A stretch of DNA of 64,000 nucleotides from Pseudomonas marvdashtae (lineage in GTDB: Bacteria; Pseudomonadota; Gammaproteobacteria; Pseudomonadales; Pseudomonadaceae): NCBI RefSeq assembly GCF_014268655.2, contig NZ_JABWQX020000001.1, positions 1,828,001-1,892,000 of the forward strand, in the 5' to 3' direction. Under the pieces are notes generated by a model. It saw nothing but the letters and a program-made list of their open reading frames with translations. It searched no databases and was not told the DNA's origin. Shown piece by piece: positions 9,202-17,090 of this stretch. Both the position numbers and the translations under genes were made by a program. Position 1 is the stretch's first letter; every line of letters begins with the position of its first letter.

Positions 9202-9280
9202 TTTTGGCGCGCCTCGTCAACCGTTTGATGTAACTCGGATGAAACTGTTTAGAGGGGTATAGCGCAGCTTCAGAAAATCG

Positions 9281-9303
9281 TGTCAGCAAAATGACAGTTG
9301 TCA
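9281..9303. promoter_or_regulatory. TGTCA/TGACA half-site cluster upstream of the EPS operon
   Basis: Three half-sites occur in 23 bases: TGTCA at 9281-9285, TGACA at 9292-9296 and TGTCA at 9299-9303. They form two overlapping inverted repeats, one with a six-base spacer and one with a two-base spacer (TGACAGTTGTCA). They lie about 80-100 bases upstream of the ugd start, a reasonable place for an activator or repressor. The binding protein is not known to me. Confidence 0.35.
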
Positions 9304-9340
9304 GTGTTGGCAAACTCGACGGATTAGGGCTTTTTGATAT

Positions 9341-9359
9341 CAAGTCATTGACAGACTTG
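9341..9359. promoter_or_regulatory. Inverted repeat CAAGTC-N7-GACTTG in the ugd / sulfatase intergenic region
   Basis: CAAGTC at 9341-9346 and GACTTG at 9354-9359 form a perfect six-base inverted repeat with a seven-base centre. It is in the AT-rich divergent region (9202-9578, 377 bases) that must hold the promoters for both the exopolysaccharide operon and the plus-strand gene at 9579. I cannot assign a convincing -35/-10 pair. A long T run at about 9471-9478 and other AT-rich stretches are the remaining visible features. Confidence 0.3.
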
Positions 9360-9578
9360 GAAAAGCGCCGATTTTAAAGGGCTAAATCGAAGTGTAAGTA
9401 AGCGATGAACGGTATATATCCATAGATTTTCATATTTTAAGAGCGTCAAAGGTGTCACTTTTGGGCTAACTTTTTTTTGACGGTCCGATCGTTCATCGTC
9501 TTTCTTGCGCTTTGGAAACCCGCTGCTAGTGTGCAGAAAACAAACCTCGTTCCACGCCGCGATTGCGCCGAGAAAGAC

Positions 9579-11273
9579 ATGACCCGATACCTCAAGGAAC
9601 TGCTGCTGGTGCTGTACTTGTTCAGGGGGCATGACTATTACCTTGAGCGTCTGGCGGCGCTGGGTTTTGGTTTTGCGACGGTGCTGTTTGGCGCAATGTT
9701 CGTTGCGCTGGTGATTGCGTTGTGGATGACTGCGTACATTCGCCAGGCATTGCTGCGGCATCTGTTTGCCTTGGCGATGTTTGTCTCGGCGGTGTTCTTT
9801 GAGGTGTATACCCGGGTCACCGACAGCTACCTGACCTATAGCCAGTTCGTGTCGCTGGTCTATTCGGGAGGGTTCATCGAGGAGGCGGCCTATCAATATC
9901 GCGACGTAATCATCAGCGCGGCGGCGGGCGGTTTGTTGCTGCTGTTGGGAATCGGCCTGAAGCCTCGGCGTAGCTTGCCATTGCCCGGTTATGTACCGAT
10001 CGCCGCACCCTTGCTTGGGGTGCTGTTGCTCAGTGGGGTGCTGTTCGCAAGGGCGGGCGAGGGGGCACGCGGTCTGCCGGTCATGTACACGCCGCTCGCC
10101 TATCTGAATCTGTTCGGCTACGAAGCCTTGTACGACACCGTCGGACCCCGCGAACCGGTCAGTCTGGCTCGGCAATCGTCGTCGATCGACCACGATATCG
10201 TGCTAATAATCGATGAAAGCGTCGGCGGCAATTACCTCGATATCAACACGCCGTCTGGTGTGCTCAGCGGGCTCAAGACGCCGCCGCCCGGCGTGGATAT
10301 TTTCAATTATGGCTATGCGGCGTCCGTCGCCAATTGCAGCGCCGACACTAACGTTACCCTGCGTTATGGCGGCACCCGCGCCGACTACATGCGCATCAAC
10401 AATACGCAGCCGTCGATCTGGCAATACGCTCGCCATGCGGGGTTGCGCACGGTCTATATCGATGCCCAGCGCACCGGTGGAAACTTGCAGAACCTGATGA
10501 CGAAACTGGAAAAACAGGACATCGATGAGTTCGTCCAATTCGATGCGGCGCGGGTGCGCGACCGTGACATGGCGGCAGCGGCGAAACTGGTGGAGCTGCT
10601 GGGCAACGACCGGGCCGAACTGGTTATCGTGAACAAAGTCGGGGCGCATTTCCCGGTTCACGACAAATACCCAGATGACTTCATGAGCTATCGCCCGGCC
10701 TTGCCGCGAGGGCAATTTCAGGACGTGTCCGACACCGGCAGCCGGGAGGGTTTCAACGGCCAGCAGGATGACTGGTTGCTGTATCGCAATGCCTACCAGA
10801 ACACTTTGCTGTGGAATGTCGGTGAGTTTTTCCGCCGGGTCCTCCAGGCCGACTTGAGCCATGCCGTGTTGATCTATACCTCCGACCATGGCCAGGATCT
10901 GCACGAACGTGGCAACCCCGGGCTCAACACTCATTGCGGTGGTGACCCGGTGGACGAGGAAGGGCTGGTGCCGTTGGTGGTGATCCAGGGCAGCCAATTG
11001 CACACGCTGGATTGGCCCGGCGCCTGGGCGCAGAACAAGGATCGCTCCAGCCACTACAACGTCTTCCCGACGTTGCTGCAATTGATGGGCTACGACGCTG
11101 CGGGGATTGTCGCCCGCTATGGAAAATCCCTCAGCCAACCGACTGAAGACGACTTCACCTTCAACTACCGCTTCAATGCGCGGTTGGGAGCCAAGCCTGC
11201 GTGGAAGCACATCGACCTGAGCAACATCGTTACACCGGGGCCAACGAAGGCTGAGGTGGCGGCGGGACGGTGA
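9579..11273 (+). CDS. Membrane-anchored sulfatase-fold protein (phosphoethanolamine-transferase-like)
   Basis: About 564 residues. The N-terminal third carries roughly four or five membrane helices. The rest is an alkaline-phosphatase/sulfatase domain: HDIVLIIDESVGGNY is the first metal-binding segment, NCSADTNVTLRYGG is where the catalytic threonine would lie, and IYTSDHGQDL is the C-terminal metal-binding DHG motif. This layout is that of EptA-like enzymes that decorate lipid A or glycans with phosphoethanolamine, but similarity looks distant and the substrate is open. The ATG at 9579 follows GAGAAAG and gives a sensible membrane N-terminus; an in-frame TTG at 9477 would add a non-conserved extension. 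It is divergent from the exopolysaccharide operon, so a role in modifying that polymer is possible. Confidence 0.78.
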   Translation: MTRYLKELLLVLYLFRGHDYYLERLAALGFGFATVLFGAMFVALVIALWMTAYIRQALLRHLFALAMFVSAVFFEVYTRVTDSYLTYSQFVSLVYSGGFIEEAAYQYRDVIISAAAGGLLLLLGIGLKPRRSLPLPGYVPIAAPLLGVLLLSGVLFARAGEGARGLPVMYTPLAYLNLFGYEALYDTVGPREPVSLARQSSSIDHDIVLIIDESVGGNYLDINTPSGVLSGLKTPPPGVDIFNYGYAASVANCSADTNVTLRYGGTRADYMRINNTQPSIWQYARHAGLRTVYIDAQRTGGNLQNLMTKLEKQDIDEFVQFDAARVRDRDMAAAAKLVELLGNDRAELVIVNKVGAHFPVHDKYPDDFMSYRPALPRGQFQDVSDTGSREGFNGQQDDWLLYRNAYQNTLLWNVGEFFRRVLQADLSHAVLIYTSDHGQDLHERGNPGLNTHCGGDPVDEEGLVPLVVIQGSQLHTLDWPGAWAQNKDRSSHYNVFPTLLQLMGYDAAGIVARYGKSLSQPTEDDFTFNYRFNARLGAKPAWKHIDLSNIVTPGPTKAEVAAGR

Positions 11274-11390
11274 TCGGCGGTTCCTGAGGCACGGCAGTCG
11301 CAACAGGTTTGCAGCTACATGTTTATGGAACTCTCGCCGTCGCTCAACCTCCGCTATCCTGACGCCTCTGTCGGTTTGCCGAGTATCTTC

Positions 11391-12059
11391 ATGCTTGAGG
11401 TCCGTAACGTCTTCAAAAGCTACGCCACGCCCCAAGGCTCCCTGCCGGTGCTGCAAGGCGTCGACCTGACGCTGGCGCCCGGCAGCAGCCTGGCGCTGAT
11501 GGGCGAATCAGGTAGCGGCAAAAGCACCTTGCTGCATTTGGTCGCCGGGCTGGACAAAGTGGATCGGGGCAGCATTCGCAGCGGCGAATATCGCCTCGAT
11601 GGCATGAGCGAACACCAATTGGCGAATTGGCGACGCACGGAAATCGGCCTGGTGTTCCAGCAGTTCAACCTGATCAGCAGTTTGTCGGTGGAGGACAACC
11701 TTACATTCCAGGCGCGTCTGTGCGGCCGTTTCAACGCCGAGTGGCAAACGCATCTGGTGCAACGGCTCGGCCTTGCAGACCTGTTGCGGCGCTATCCCGA
11801 GCAGCTTTCCGGCGGGCAGCAGCAGCGGGTGGCCTTGGGCCGGGCGCTGGCTTCCCGACCGCCGTTGCTGCTGGCCGACGAACCCACCGGCAGCCTCGAC
11901 GAAGCCACCAGCGACGAGGTGCTGCAACTGTTGCTGGAACTGCTGGACGGCACGCCCACCAGTCTATTGATGGTCACGCACAGCCAGCGGGTGGCGGCGC
12001 GCCTGGCCCATCGCGTGGTGTTGCAAGGCGGACGCCTGGCGCAGGTGGCCCAGGGGTGA
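11391..12059 (+). CDS. ABC transporter ATP-binding protein, LolD/MacB type
   Basis: A 222-residue ATPase of the LolCDE/MacB group. Walker A is GESGSGKST, the Q-loop FQQFNLISSLSVEDN, the signature LSGGQQQR, Walker B LLLADEPTGSLDE, and the H-loop VTHSQR. The ATG at 11391 places MLEVRNVFKSY at the N-terminus, as is usual; upstream in-frame starts add an unlikely extension. Its stop overlaps the ATG of an FtsX-type permease gene, and an AttH-like lipoprotein follows. The three resemble the attEFGH-type export cassettes that move lipoproteins or secreted factors rather than small molecules. Confidence 0.92.
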   Translation: MLEVRNVFKSYATPQGSLPVLQGVDLTLAPGSSLALMGESGSGKSTLLHLVAGLDKVDRGSIRSGEYRLDGMSEHQLANWRRTEIGLVFQQFNLISSLSVEDNLTFQARLCGRFNAEWQTHLVQRLGLADLLRRYPEQLSGGQQQRVALGRALASRPPLLLADEPTGSLDEATSDEVLQLLLELLDGTPTSLLMVTHSQRVAARLAHRVVLQGGRLAQVAQG

Positions 12060-14527
12060 TGATCTTTCGCCAAACCCTCAAGGCCTTGCTCAGCCATTGG
12101 CGCCGGCACCCGGTGCAATTTTTCAGTGTGTTGACCGGGCTTTGGCTCGCCACCAGTCTGCTCACCGGCGTGCAGGCGCTGAACAGTCAGGCCCGCGACA
12201 GCTACGCCCGGGCCAGCCAGCTCATCGGCGGCGAACCCCAAGCCAGCCTCACCGCACCCGGCGGCGGTACGTTTACCCAGCAATGGTTTATCGACCTGCG
12301 GCGCCACGGCTGGCCGGTGTCGCCGGTGTTGCAGGCCCGAGTGACGCTCCAGGGCCATGAGGACCAGCGCTTGCAACTGATGGGCATCGACCCGGTGTCG
12401 CTGCCTCCCGGTACGGCAGTGGCGGGGCAGGCGCGCGAGATGAGCGAAGTGGTGGCGTTTTTCACCGACCCCGGTCGTACCTGGATCGCTGCGCAAACGT
12501 TGCAGGCGTTGGGATTGAGCGAGGGCTCACGCCCGCGGACGGTTGAGGGGCAACTGCTGCCGCCGCTGCATGTGCAGGCGGACATGGCCCCGGGAATGCT
12601 GCTGATGGACATCGGTTACGCCCAACAAACCTTGGGACTGGCGGACCAATTATCCCGGTTGCTGCTGCCCGCCACGTTCAACGCGGTCTTGCCTGAGGCA
12701 TTCAACGGGCGGTTGCAGTTCAAGCGCGCCGATGAAGAAAACAACCTGTCGCGCCTGACCGAAAGCTTTCACCTCAATCTCGACGCCCTCGGTTTCCTGT
12801 CGTTCGTGGTGGGGTTGTTCATCGTTCATGCCGCCATCGGCTTAGCCCTGGAGCAGCGCCGCGGTCTGCTGCGAACCCTGCGCGCCTGTGGCGTCAGTGC
12901 CCGCATGCTGGTCACTGGCCTGGCCTTCGAACTGGGCATGCTGGCCTTGCTCGGTGGGATCGCCGGGGTGCTCAGTGGTTATTGGCTGGCGAGCCTGCTG
13001 TTGCCCGATGTCGCGGCCAGCCTGCGTGGTTTGTACGGCGCCGAAGTGGCCGGGCAATTGAGTCTCAGCCCAGGGTGGTGGCTCAGTGGCGTAGGCCTGG
13101 GCCTGCTCGGCGCGTTGCTGGCCGGCGCCGACAGTTTGTTGCGTGCGGCGCGCTTGCCCTTGTTGGCCCTGGCCAACCCGCAGGCCTGGCACCACGCCCA
13201 TGCACGTTGGCTGCGGCGCCAGGGTTGGGTGGCAATGTTGGCGGCGCTGATTGCGCTTTCGGCGCTGACGTGGGGTAACAGCCTCGGCAGCGGTTTTGTC
13301 CTGATGACGGCTTTGTTGCTCGGCGCGGCGCTGGCGCTACCGGTGTTGCTCAATGGTGCGCTGAACGTTTTATTGCGCCGCAGCCGTTCGGTGCTGGGCC
13401 AATGGTTTCTTGCCGACTGCCGCCAACAGTTGCCGACATTGAGCCTGGCGTTGATGGCGCTGCTGCTGGCGCTGGCCGCCAACATCGGCGCGGGCAGCAT
13501 GACCTCGGGGTTCCGGCAGACCTTCAGCGACTGGCTCGAACAACGCTTGAGCGCCGAGCTTTACATCAACCCGCAAACCCCGGTCCAGGCGGGCGAGCTG
13601 CACGCCTGGCTCAAGCAACAGTCCGTCGTTGGCGCGGTGCTGCCCAACTGGCAGGTCTCGATTCCTTTGCAGGGCTGGCCCACCGATGTGTATGGGGTGG
13701 TTGATCATCCGACCTATCGCCAGCACTGGCCGTTGCTCGAATCGGCTGGCGATCAACCTTGGTCGCAACTGGCCGGCGGCGACACGCTGATGCTCAGTGA
13801 ACAGCTGGCCCGGCGCCTGAATGTACGGGTCGGCGATGCCGTAACTTTGCCGACCCCGGAAGGGCCTTGGTCGCCGCGCGTCGTTGGGATCTACGCCGAC
13901 TACGGCAACCCCAAGGGGCATGTGCTGGTCAACGCCCAACACCTGTTGGCGCATTGGCCTGAACTGTCACCGAATCGTTTCAACCTGCGCGTCGAGCCCT
14001 CGGCGATCCCCTCGTTACTGGCGGCATTGCAGGCCCGATTCCATCTGGACGACAGTCACATTGTCGAACAGGCGCGGCTCAAGGGCTGGTCGACCCAGGT
14101 ATTCGAACGCACCTTTGCCGCCACCGCCGCGCTGAACAGCCTGACCCTGGCGGTGGCCGGGGTGGCGCTGTTCATCAGCCTGCTGACCCAGAGCCAGAGC
14201 CGTCTCAGCCAGTTGGCGCCCCTCTGGGCGTTGGGCATAACGCGGCGGCAACTGATGCTGCTCAACCTCGGCCAGACCTGGTTGCTGGCATTGCTGACCT
14301 TGGTATTGGCCTTGCCGTTGGGCATCGCCCTGGCCTGGTGCCTGGACGCGGTCATCAACGTCCAGGCGTTTGGCTGGCGACTGCCTTTACGGATATTCCC
14401 GTTGCAACTGGCGCAACTGCTGGGCCTTGCCATGCTCGCCACGCTGCTGGCGTCGGCTTGGCCGTTGTATGCGCTGTACCGCACGCAACCGGCGGATTTG
14501 TTGAGGACCTTCGCTCATGAAAATTAG
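12059..14527 (+). CDS. FtsX-family ABC transporter permease
   Basis: An 822-residue inner-membrane protein. An N-terminal helix (about residues 17-40) is followed by a periplasmic domain. Helices at about 240-480 form the first FtsX module (HLNLDALGFLSFVVGLF), then comes a second periplasmic domain and a C-terminal FtsX module (FAATAALNSLTLAVAGVAL, about residue 685 onward). The duplicated FtsX layout is that of large permeases that work as a single polypeptide with a LolD-like ATPase. The start ATG overlaps the ATPase stop and the end overlaps the next gene by eleven bases, so all three are one translational unit. Confidence 0.9.
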   Translation: MIFRQTLKALLSHWRRHPVQFFSVLTGLWLATSLLTGVQALNSQARDSYARASQLIGGEPQASLTAPGGGTFTQQWFIDLRRHGWPVSPVLQARVTLQGHEDQRLQLMGIDPVSLPPGTAVAGQAREMSEVVAFFTDPGRTWIAAQTLQALGLSEGSRPRTVEGQLLPPLHVQADMAPGMLLMDIGYAQQTLGLADQLSRLLLPATFNAVLPEAFNGRLQFKRADEENNLSRLTESFHLNLDALGFLSFVVGLFIVHAAIGLALEQRRGLLRTLRACGVSARMLVTGLAFELGMLALLGGIAGVLSGYWLASLLLPDVAASLRGLYGAEVAGQLSLSPGWWLSGVGLGLLGALLAGADSLLRAARLPLLALANPQAWHHAHARWLRRQGWVAMLAALIALSALTWGNSLGSGFVLMTALLLGAALALPVLLNGALNVLLRRSRSVLGQWFLADCRQQLPTLSLALMALLLALAANIGAGSMTSGFRQTFSDWLEQRLSAELYINPQTPVQAGELHAWLKQQSVVGAVLPNWQVSIPLQGWPTDVYGVVDHPTYRQHWPLLESAGDQPWSQLAGGDTLMLSEQLARRLNVRVGDAVTLPTPEGPWSPRVVGIYADYGNPKGHVLVNAQHLLAHWPELSPNRFNLRVEPSAIPSLLAALQARFHLDDSHIVEQARLKGWSTQVFERTFAATAALNSLTLAVAGVALFISLLTQSQSRLSQLAPLWALGITRRQLMLLNLGQTWLLALLTLVLALPLGIALAWCLDAVINVQAFGWRLPLRIFPLQLAQLLGLAMLATLLASAWPLYALYRTQPADLLRTFAHEN

Positions 14528-15587
14528 AGTCGGCCTGCTGCTGTTGGCGCTGCTCAGTGGCTGCGATGACTCCCAAACCACACAAAAAGGCTTCGCCGGG
14601 CTGGGGGATACGGCCATCGCCTACGCGCCGGTGGTGCCGGGGCGGGTCTTCAGTTTTCCGGCTGATCACGGCGTTCATGAGGGGTTTCGCATCGAGTGGT
14701 GGTACGTGACCGCCAACCTCAAGGACGCCCAGGGCCGGGATTTTGGCGTGCAATGGACGCTGTTTCGCAGCGCTCTGGACGCCGCGCCCGCCGCCAGCGG
14801 CTGGCGCAACCAGACGATCTGGCTCGGTCATGCCGCAGTCACGTCCGCCACCGCGCATCACGCCGCCGAGCGCTACGCCCGGGGCGGGGTGGGGCAGGCC
14901 GGCGTGCAGGCGACGCCTTTCGATGCCTGGATCGACGACTGGCAGTTCAGTACGAAAGCCGCAGGGGCCGATCCGCTGGCGGACATGCAGCTGAAGGCCG
15001 CTGGCGCGCGCTTTCGCTACGACCTGCGGCTGACCTCAAGCCGCCCGCTGGTGTTACAGGGCGACCAGGGTTTCAGCCAGAAATCCGAGCAGGGCCAGGC
15101 TTCGTATTACTACAGCCAGCCGTTTTTCCAGGCCAGCGGCGAACTCGAAATCGACGGCCAGCGCTACACGGTCAGCGGCCCGGCCTGGCTTGACCGTGAG
15201 TGGAGCAGCCAGCCGTTGACGGCGAACCAGACCGGCTGGGACTGGTTTTCCCTGCACCTGGGCACCGGCGAACACGTCATGCTCTACCGCATGCGGCACA
15301 AGGACGGTGCGCCATACCTCACGGGTACGTGGATTGACGCCCAAGGCCAGGCGACAACCCTCAACGCTGGTGAAATCAGCCTCACGCCACAAGACACCGT
15401 CGAGGTCGCCGGCCGTTCGATGCCGGTGCGCTGGTCCATCAGCATTCCCGGAAAACAGCTCGACATCACCACCCGAGCCCTCAACCCCAACGCCTGGATG
15501 GACCTGCGCATTCCCTATTGGGAAGGGCCGGTGCAACTGAGCGGCAGCCATGGCGGCAACGGCTATCTGGAAATGACCGGCTACTGA
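14517..15587 (+). CDS. AttH/CrtC-like lipocalin-fold lipoprotein
   Basis: A 356-residue protein with a short lipoprotein signal (MKIRVGLLLLALLSGCDD, LLSGC lipobox). The motif FPADHGVHEGFRIEWWYVTA is the hallmark of the AttH / carotenoid 1,2-hydratase-like secreted hydrolase family, with WLDREWSSQ and GWDWFSLHL further along. The family has a double lipocalin-like beta barrel. Enzymatic activity is not established for this branch. It is the last gene of the ABC trio and is probably the transported or partnering extracytoplasmic component. The start overlaps the permease gene end. Confidence 0.85.
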   Translation: MKIRVGLLLLALLSGCDDSQTTQKGFAGLGDTAIAYAPVVPGRVFSFPADHGVHEGFRIEWWYVTANLKDAQGRDFGVQWTLFRSALDAAPAASGWRNQTIWLGHAAVTSATAHHAAERYARGGVGQAGVQATPFDAWIDDWQFSTKAAGADPLADMQLKAAGARFRYDLRLTSSRPLVLQGDQGFSQKSEQGQASYYYSQPFFQASGELEIDGQRYTVSGPAWLDREWSSQPLTANQTGWDWFSLHLGTGEHVMLYRMRHKDGAPYLTGTWIDAQGQATTLNAGEISLTPQDTVEVAGRSMPVRWSISIPGKQLDITTRALNPNAWMDLRIPYWEGPVQLSGSHGGNGYLEMTGY

Positions 15588-15652
15588 CAATCGCCGGAAC
15601 TCCCCGCGTAGCTCGCCCCTCATACCTTATGAATGCCTCGCGGGAGCCCGTC

Positions 15653-15895
15653 ATGAGCGATGATCTCAAACCTCCGACACTGGCCGACTGGCAGCGGCGG
15701 TTCGACGACAAGACTAACTTTCAGCAGTCGCCGGATGCTCATATCGCCGAGCTGGTGCGCCTGGCCGATGATCTGTTAGGCCAAGGGGCGATTGATCTGA
15801 AATGTTGGCAAGACCTCAAGGCCAAGGCCGAGGAACTCCACCAACGCTCGCCGGATGCCAACGTCGCGCAGGAAGTGGCAGACCCTGATGCCTGA
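15653..15895 (+). CDS. Small conserved hypothetical protein, 80 residues
   Basis: Encodes MSDDLKPPTLADWQRRFDD and continues to DANVAQEVADPDA, a soluble, acidic, probably helical protein with no signal peptide. The ATG at 15653 is preceded by CGGGAG at the right distance. An in-frame ATG at 15629 would add eight residues and lacks as good a ribosome site. It lies 65 bases after the AttH-like gene and 30 bases before another small gene, so the two small genes may be co-transcribed. I do not recognise a function. Confidence 0.6.
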   Translation: MSDDLKPPTLADWQRRFDDKTNFQQSPDAHIAELVRLADDLLGQGAIDLKCWQDLKAKAEELHQRSPDANVAQEVADPDA

Positions 15896-15925
15896 TTCCA
15901 AGGCTGACAACCCAAGGAGTTCACG

Positions 15926-16099
15926 ATGAAGTCCAGCCCCGATCAACCGCAACACAACCCCGACGCCCCGGCCTTGCCCGGCGAAGTGGAACGTGACAAC
16001 GACGCGCTGCGGCCCAACGACCCGGCCAAGCGCAAACAGCAGCAAGGCGACGCCGAAGCGCAGGAAACCGATGCGCAGAAAACGGCGCGGCGCGATTAA
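15926..16099 (+). CDS. Small hydrophilic hypothetical protein, 57 residues
   Basis: A short gene starting at an ATG eight bases after AAGGAG. The product begins MKSSPDQPQHNPDAPALPG and ends QKTARRD. It is almost entirely polar (Gln, Asp, Ala, Lys, Pro) with no hydrophobic core, so it is probably disordered. The strong ribosome site and position just after the 80-residue gene argue that it is real. No family recognised. Confidence 0.5.
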   Translation: MKSSPDQPQHNPDAPALPGEVERDNDALRPNDPAKRKQQQGDAEAQETDAQKTARRD

Positions 16100-16200
16100 G
16101 TTTTTACAGTGAGCGGGTAAGCTGGCTCGCCACGTGTTGTGAATAATTATTTAAGCGGCGCTCGGGGAAATACCGTGGAAGCTCCACTATCATTGTCCCC

Positions 16201-16263
16201 GTTCGCCCAGTGCCTGGCTCTTTACCAGCGCATGGAATGCCGAGGCCGTCGCACTGGGCGAAC
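16201..16263. repeat. 13-bp perfect inverted repeat downstream of hcp
   Basis: GTTCGCCCAGTGC at 16201-16213 and its exact complement at 16251-16263, separated by 37 bases. The right arm ends 11 bases after the hcp stop. It could act as a terminator stem for hcp (no T run is visible) or be the ends of a small vanished element. The remaining sequence 16100-16274 holds no convincing gene. Confidence 0.4.
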
Positions 16264-16274
16264 ACCTGCATGGC

Positions 16275-16793
16275 TTAGCCCGCGACCGGGGAGCGCCAGT
16301 CATCGGAGCCTGAGGTGCCACTGACTTCGTGGGTCCAGGTGATCTTGCGGTAGGTGAAGTGGACGTCCTCCAAATGGGTGAAGTGGCTGTTGCCCGGATC
16401 CTGGCAATTGAGCATGTAGTCTTTCATGTCGACGATGATCGCATCCTCCAGGGTGGTGGTGTAGTAGTGCTCCTGGGTGCCCGCCGCCGAGGTGCGGTAC
16501 CACTGGATTTCAACCTTGGTCAGCCGCTCACCGCTGGTCAGGGCTGCGAGCAGCAGCGGCGAGGCTTTGTCGTAGACCTTGGTGATGACCAAAGGCTTGT
16601 GTATGCGCTGGCCGGTTGGCTGGCCGGACTGAGGGTCGCGGGGGATGGTGACCTGGTGCTGGAAGCCCTGCACCATGACTTGGTCTTCATGGCCTTCCTG
16701 GTAGGTATTACCCACCGAGTCGGCGGTAAATGCGCCGGCTGTGATCAGGCCTTGTTTGGTACCTTCGATGGACATGTAAGCGGGGGTAGCCAA
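16275..16793 (-). CDS. hcp: Type VI secretion tube protein Hcp (orphan locus)
   Basis: A 172-residue Hcp of the longer HcpA/B/C (H2-T6SS) type. It runs from MATPAYMSIEGTKQG, through YQEGHEDQVMVQGFQHQVTI and QEHYYTTTLEDA, to TYRKITWTHEVSGTSGSDDW at the C-terminus. Hcp hexamers stack into the inner tube of the type VI machine and carry small effectors. No other type VI gene is nearby, so this is an orphan copy serving a cluster elsewhere. The start codon is TTG (16793-16791) with AAGGAG eight bases upstream. No ATG is available before residue 7. A near-consensus sigma-54 site lies about 67 bases upstream. Confidence 0.95.
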   Translation of the reverse strand: MATPAYMSIEGTKQGLITAGAFTADSVGNTYQEGHEDQVMVQGFQHQVTIPRDPQSGQPTGQRIHKPLVITKVYDKASPLLLAALTSGERLTKVEIQWYRTSAAGTQEHYYTTTLEDAIIVDMKDYMLNCQDPGNSHFTHLEDVHFTYRKITWTHEVSGTSGSDDWRSPVAG

Positions 16794-16837
16794 TGGATGC
16801 TCTCCTTCCTGGATAACTGAAGCCCCGGGGCGCGAAT

Positions 16838-16849
16838 CGCCTCGAGGCG
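16838..16849. promoter_or_regulatory. 12-bp perfect palindrome CGCCTCGAGGCG in the hcp leader
   Basis: A perfect palindrome 45-56 bases upstream of the hcp start and downstream of the sigma-54-like site, so it would lie in the 5' untranslated region. It could be an operator or an RNA hairpin. No known regulator is suggested by the sequence. Confidence 0.3.
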
Positions 16850-16859
16850 GCTGAGCGTT

Positions 16860-16875
16860 ATCAAGAGCTATGCCA
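16860..16875 (-). promoter_or_regulatory. Sigma-54-like promoter for hcp
   Basis: On the minus strand the sequence TGGCATAGCTCTTGAT fits the RpoN pattern TGGCAY-R-N4-TTGCW, with GG in the -24 element and the right spacing. The one departure is GA for GC in the -12 element. It points toward hcp and would start transcription about 55 bases upstream of its TTG. RpoN control of hcp is known in several gammaproteobacteria. The rest of the hcp upstream gap (16876-17090) is partly AT-rich and holds no convincing gene. Confidence 0.45.
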
Positions 16876-17090
16876 TTTTTAAAAATATTAGAAAAATCAA
16901 AAGCCTACGTAGATTTATGATTCAGGCATCAGGCCAGAAGCAGTAAATATGCGTAACGGACTGCGCCGTGCAGGACGATCCATTGCCCAAGCAGCACCGG
17001 GGGCCTTATTGCCTGGGCAAAACGATCAAGTCCGAGGAGTTTTGATGACACGGTGCGCAGTTTCTTACGCCTTCGTCCTTCGGCCGTTTC

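Noticed and set aside
9345..10193. Long minus-strand open frame opposite the sulfatase-like gene
   Set aside because: Composition is Gln/Arg/His-rich with no domain. It overlaps a gene with clear membrane helices and metal motifs on the other strand.
16139..16324. Possible small plus-strand gene between the 57-residue gene and hcp
   Set aside because: It overlaps the 3' end of hcp, has no ribosome site and its sequence shows no structure; the inverted repeat better explains this stretch.
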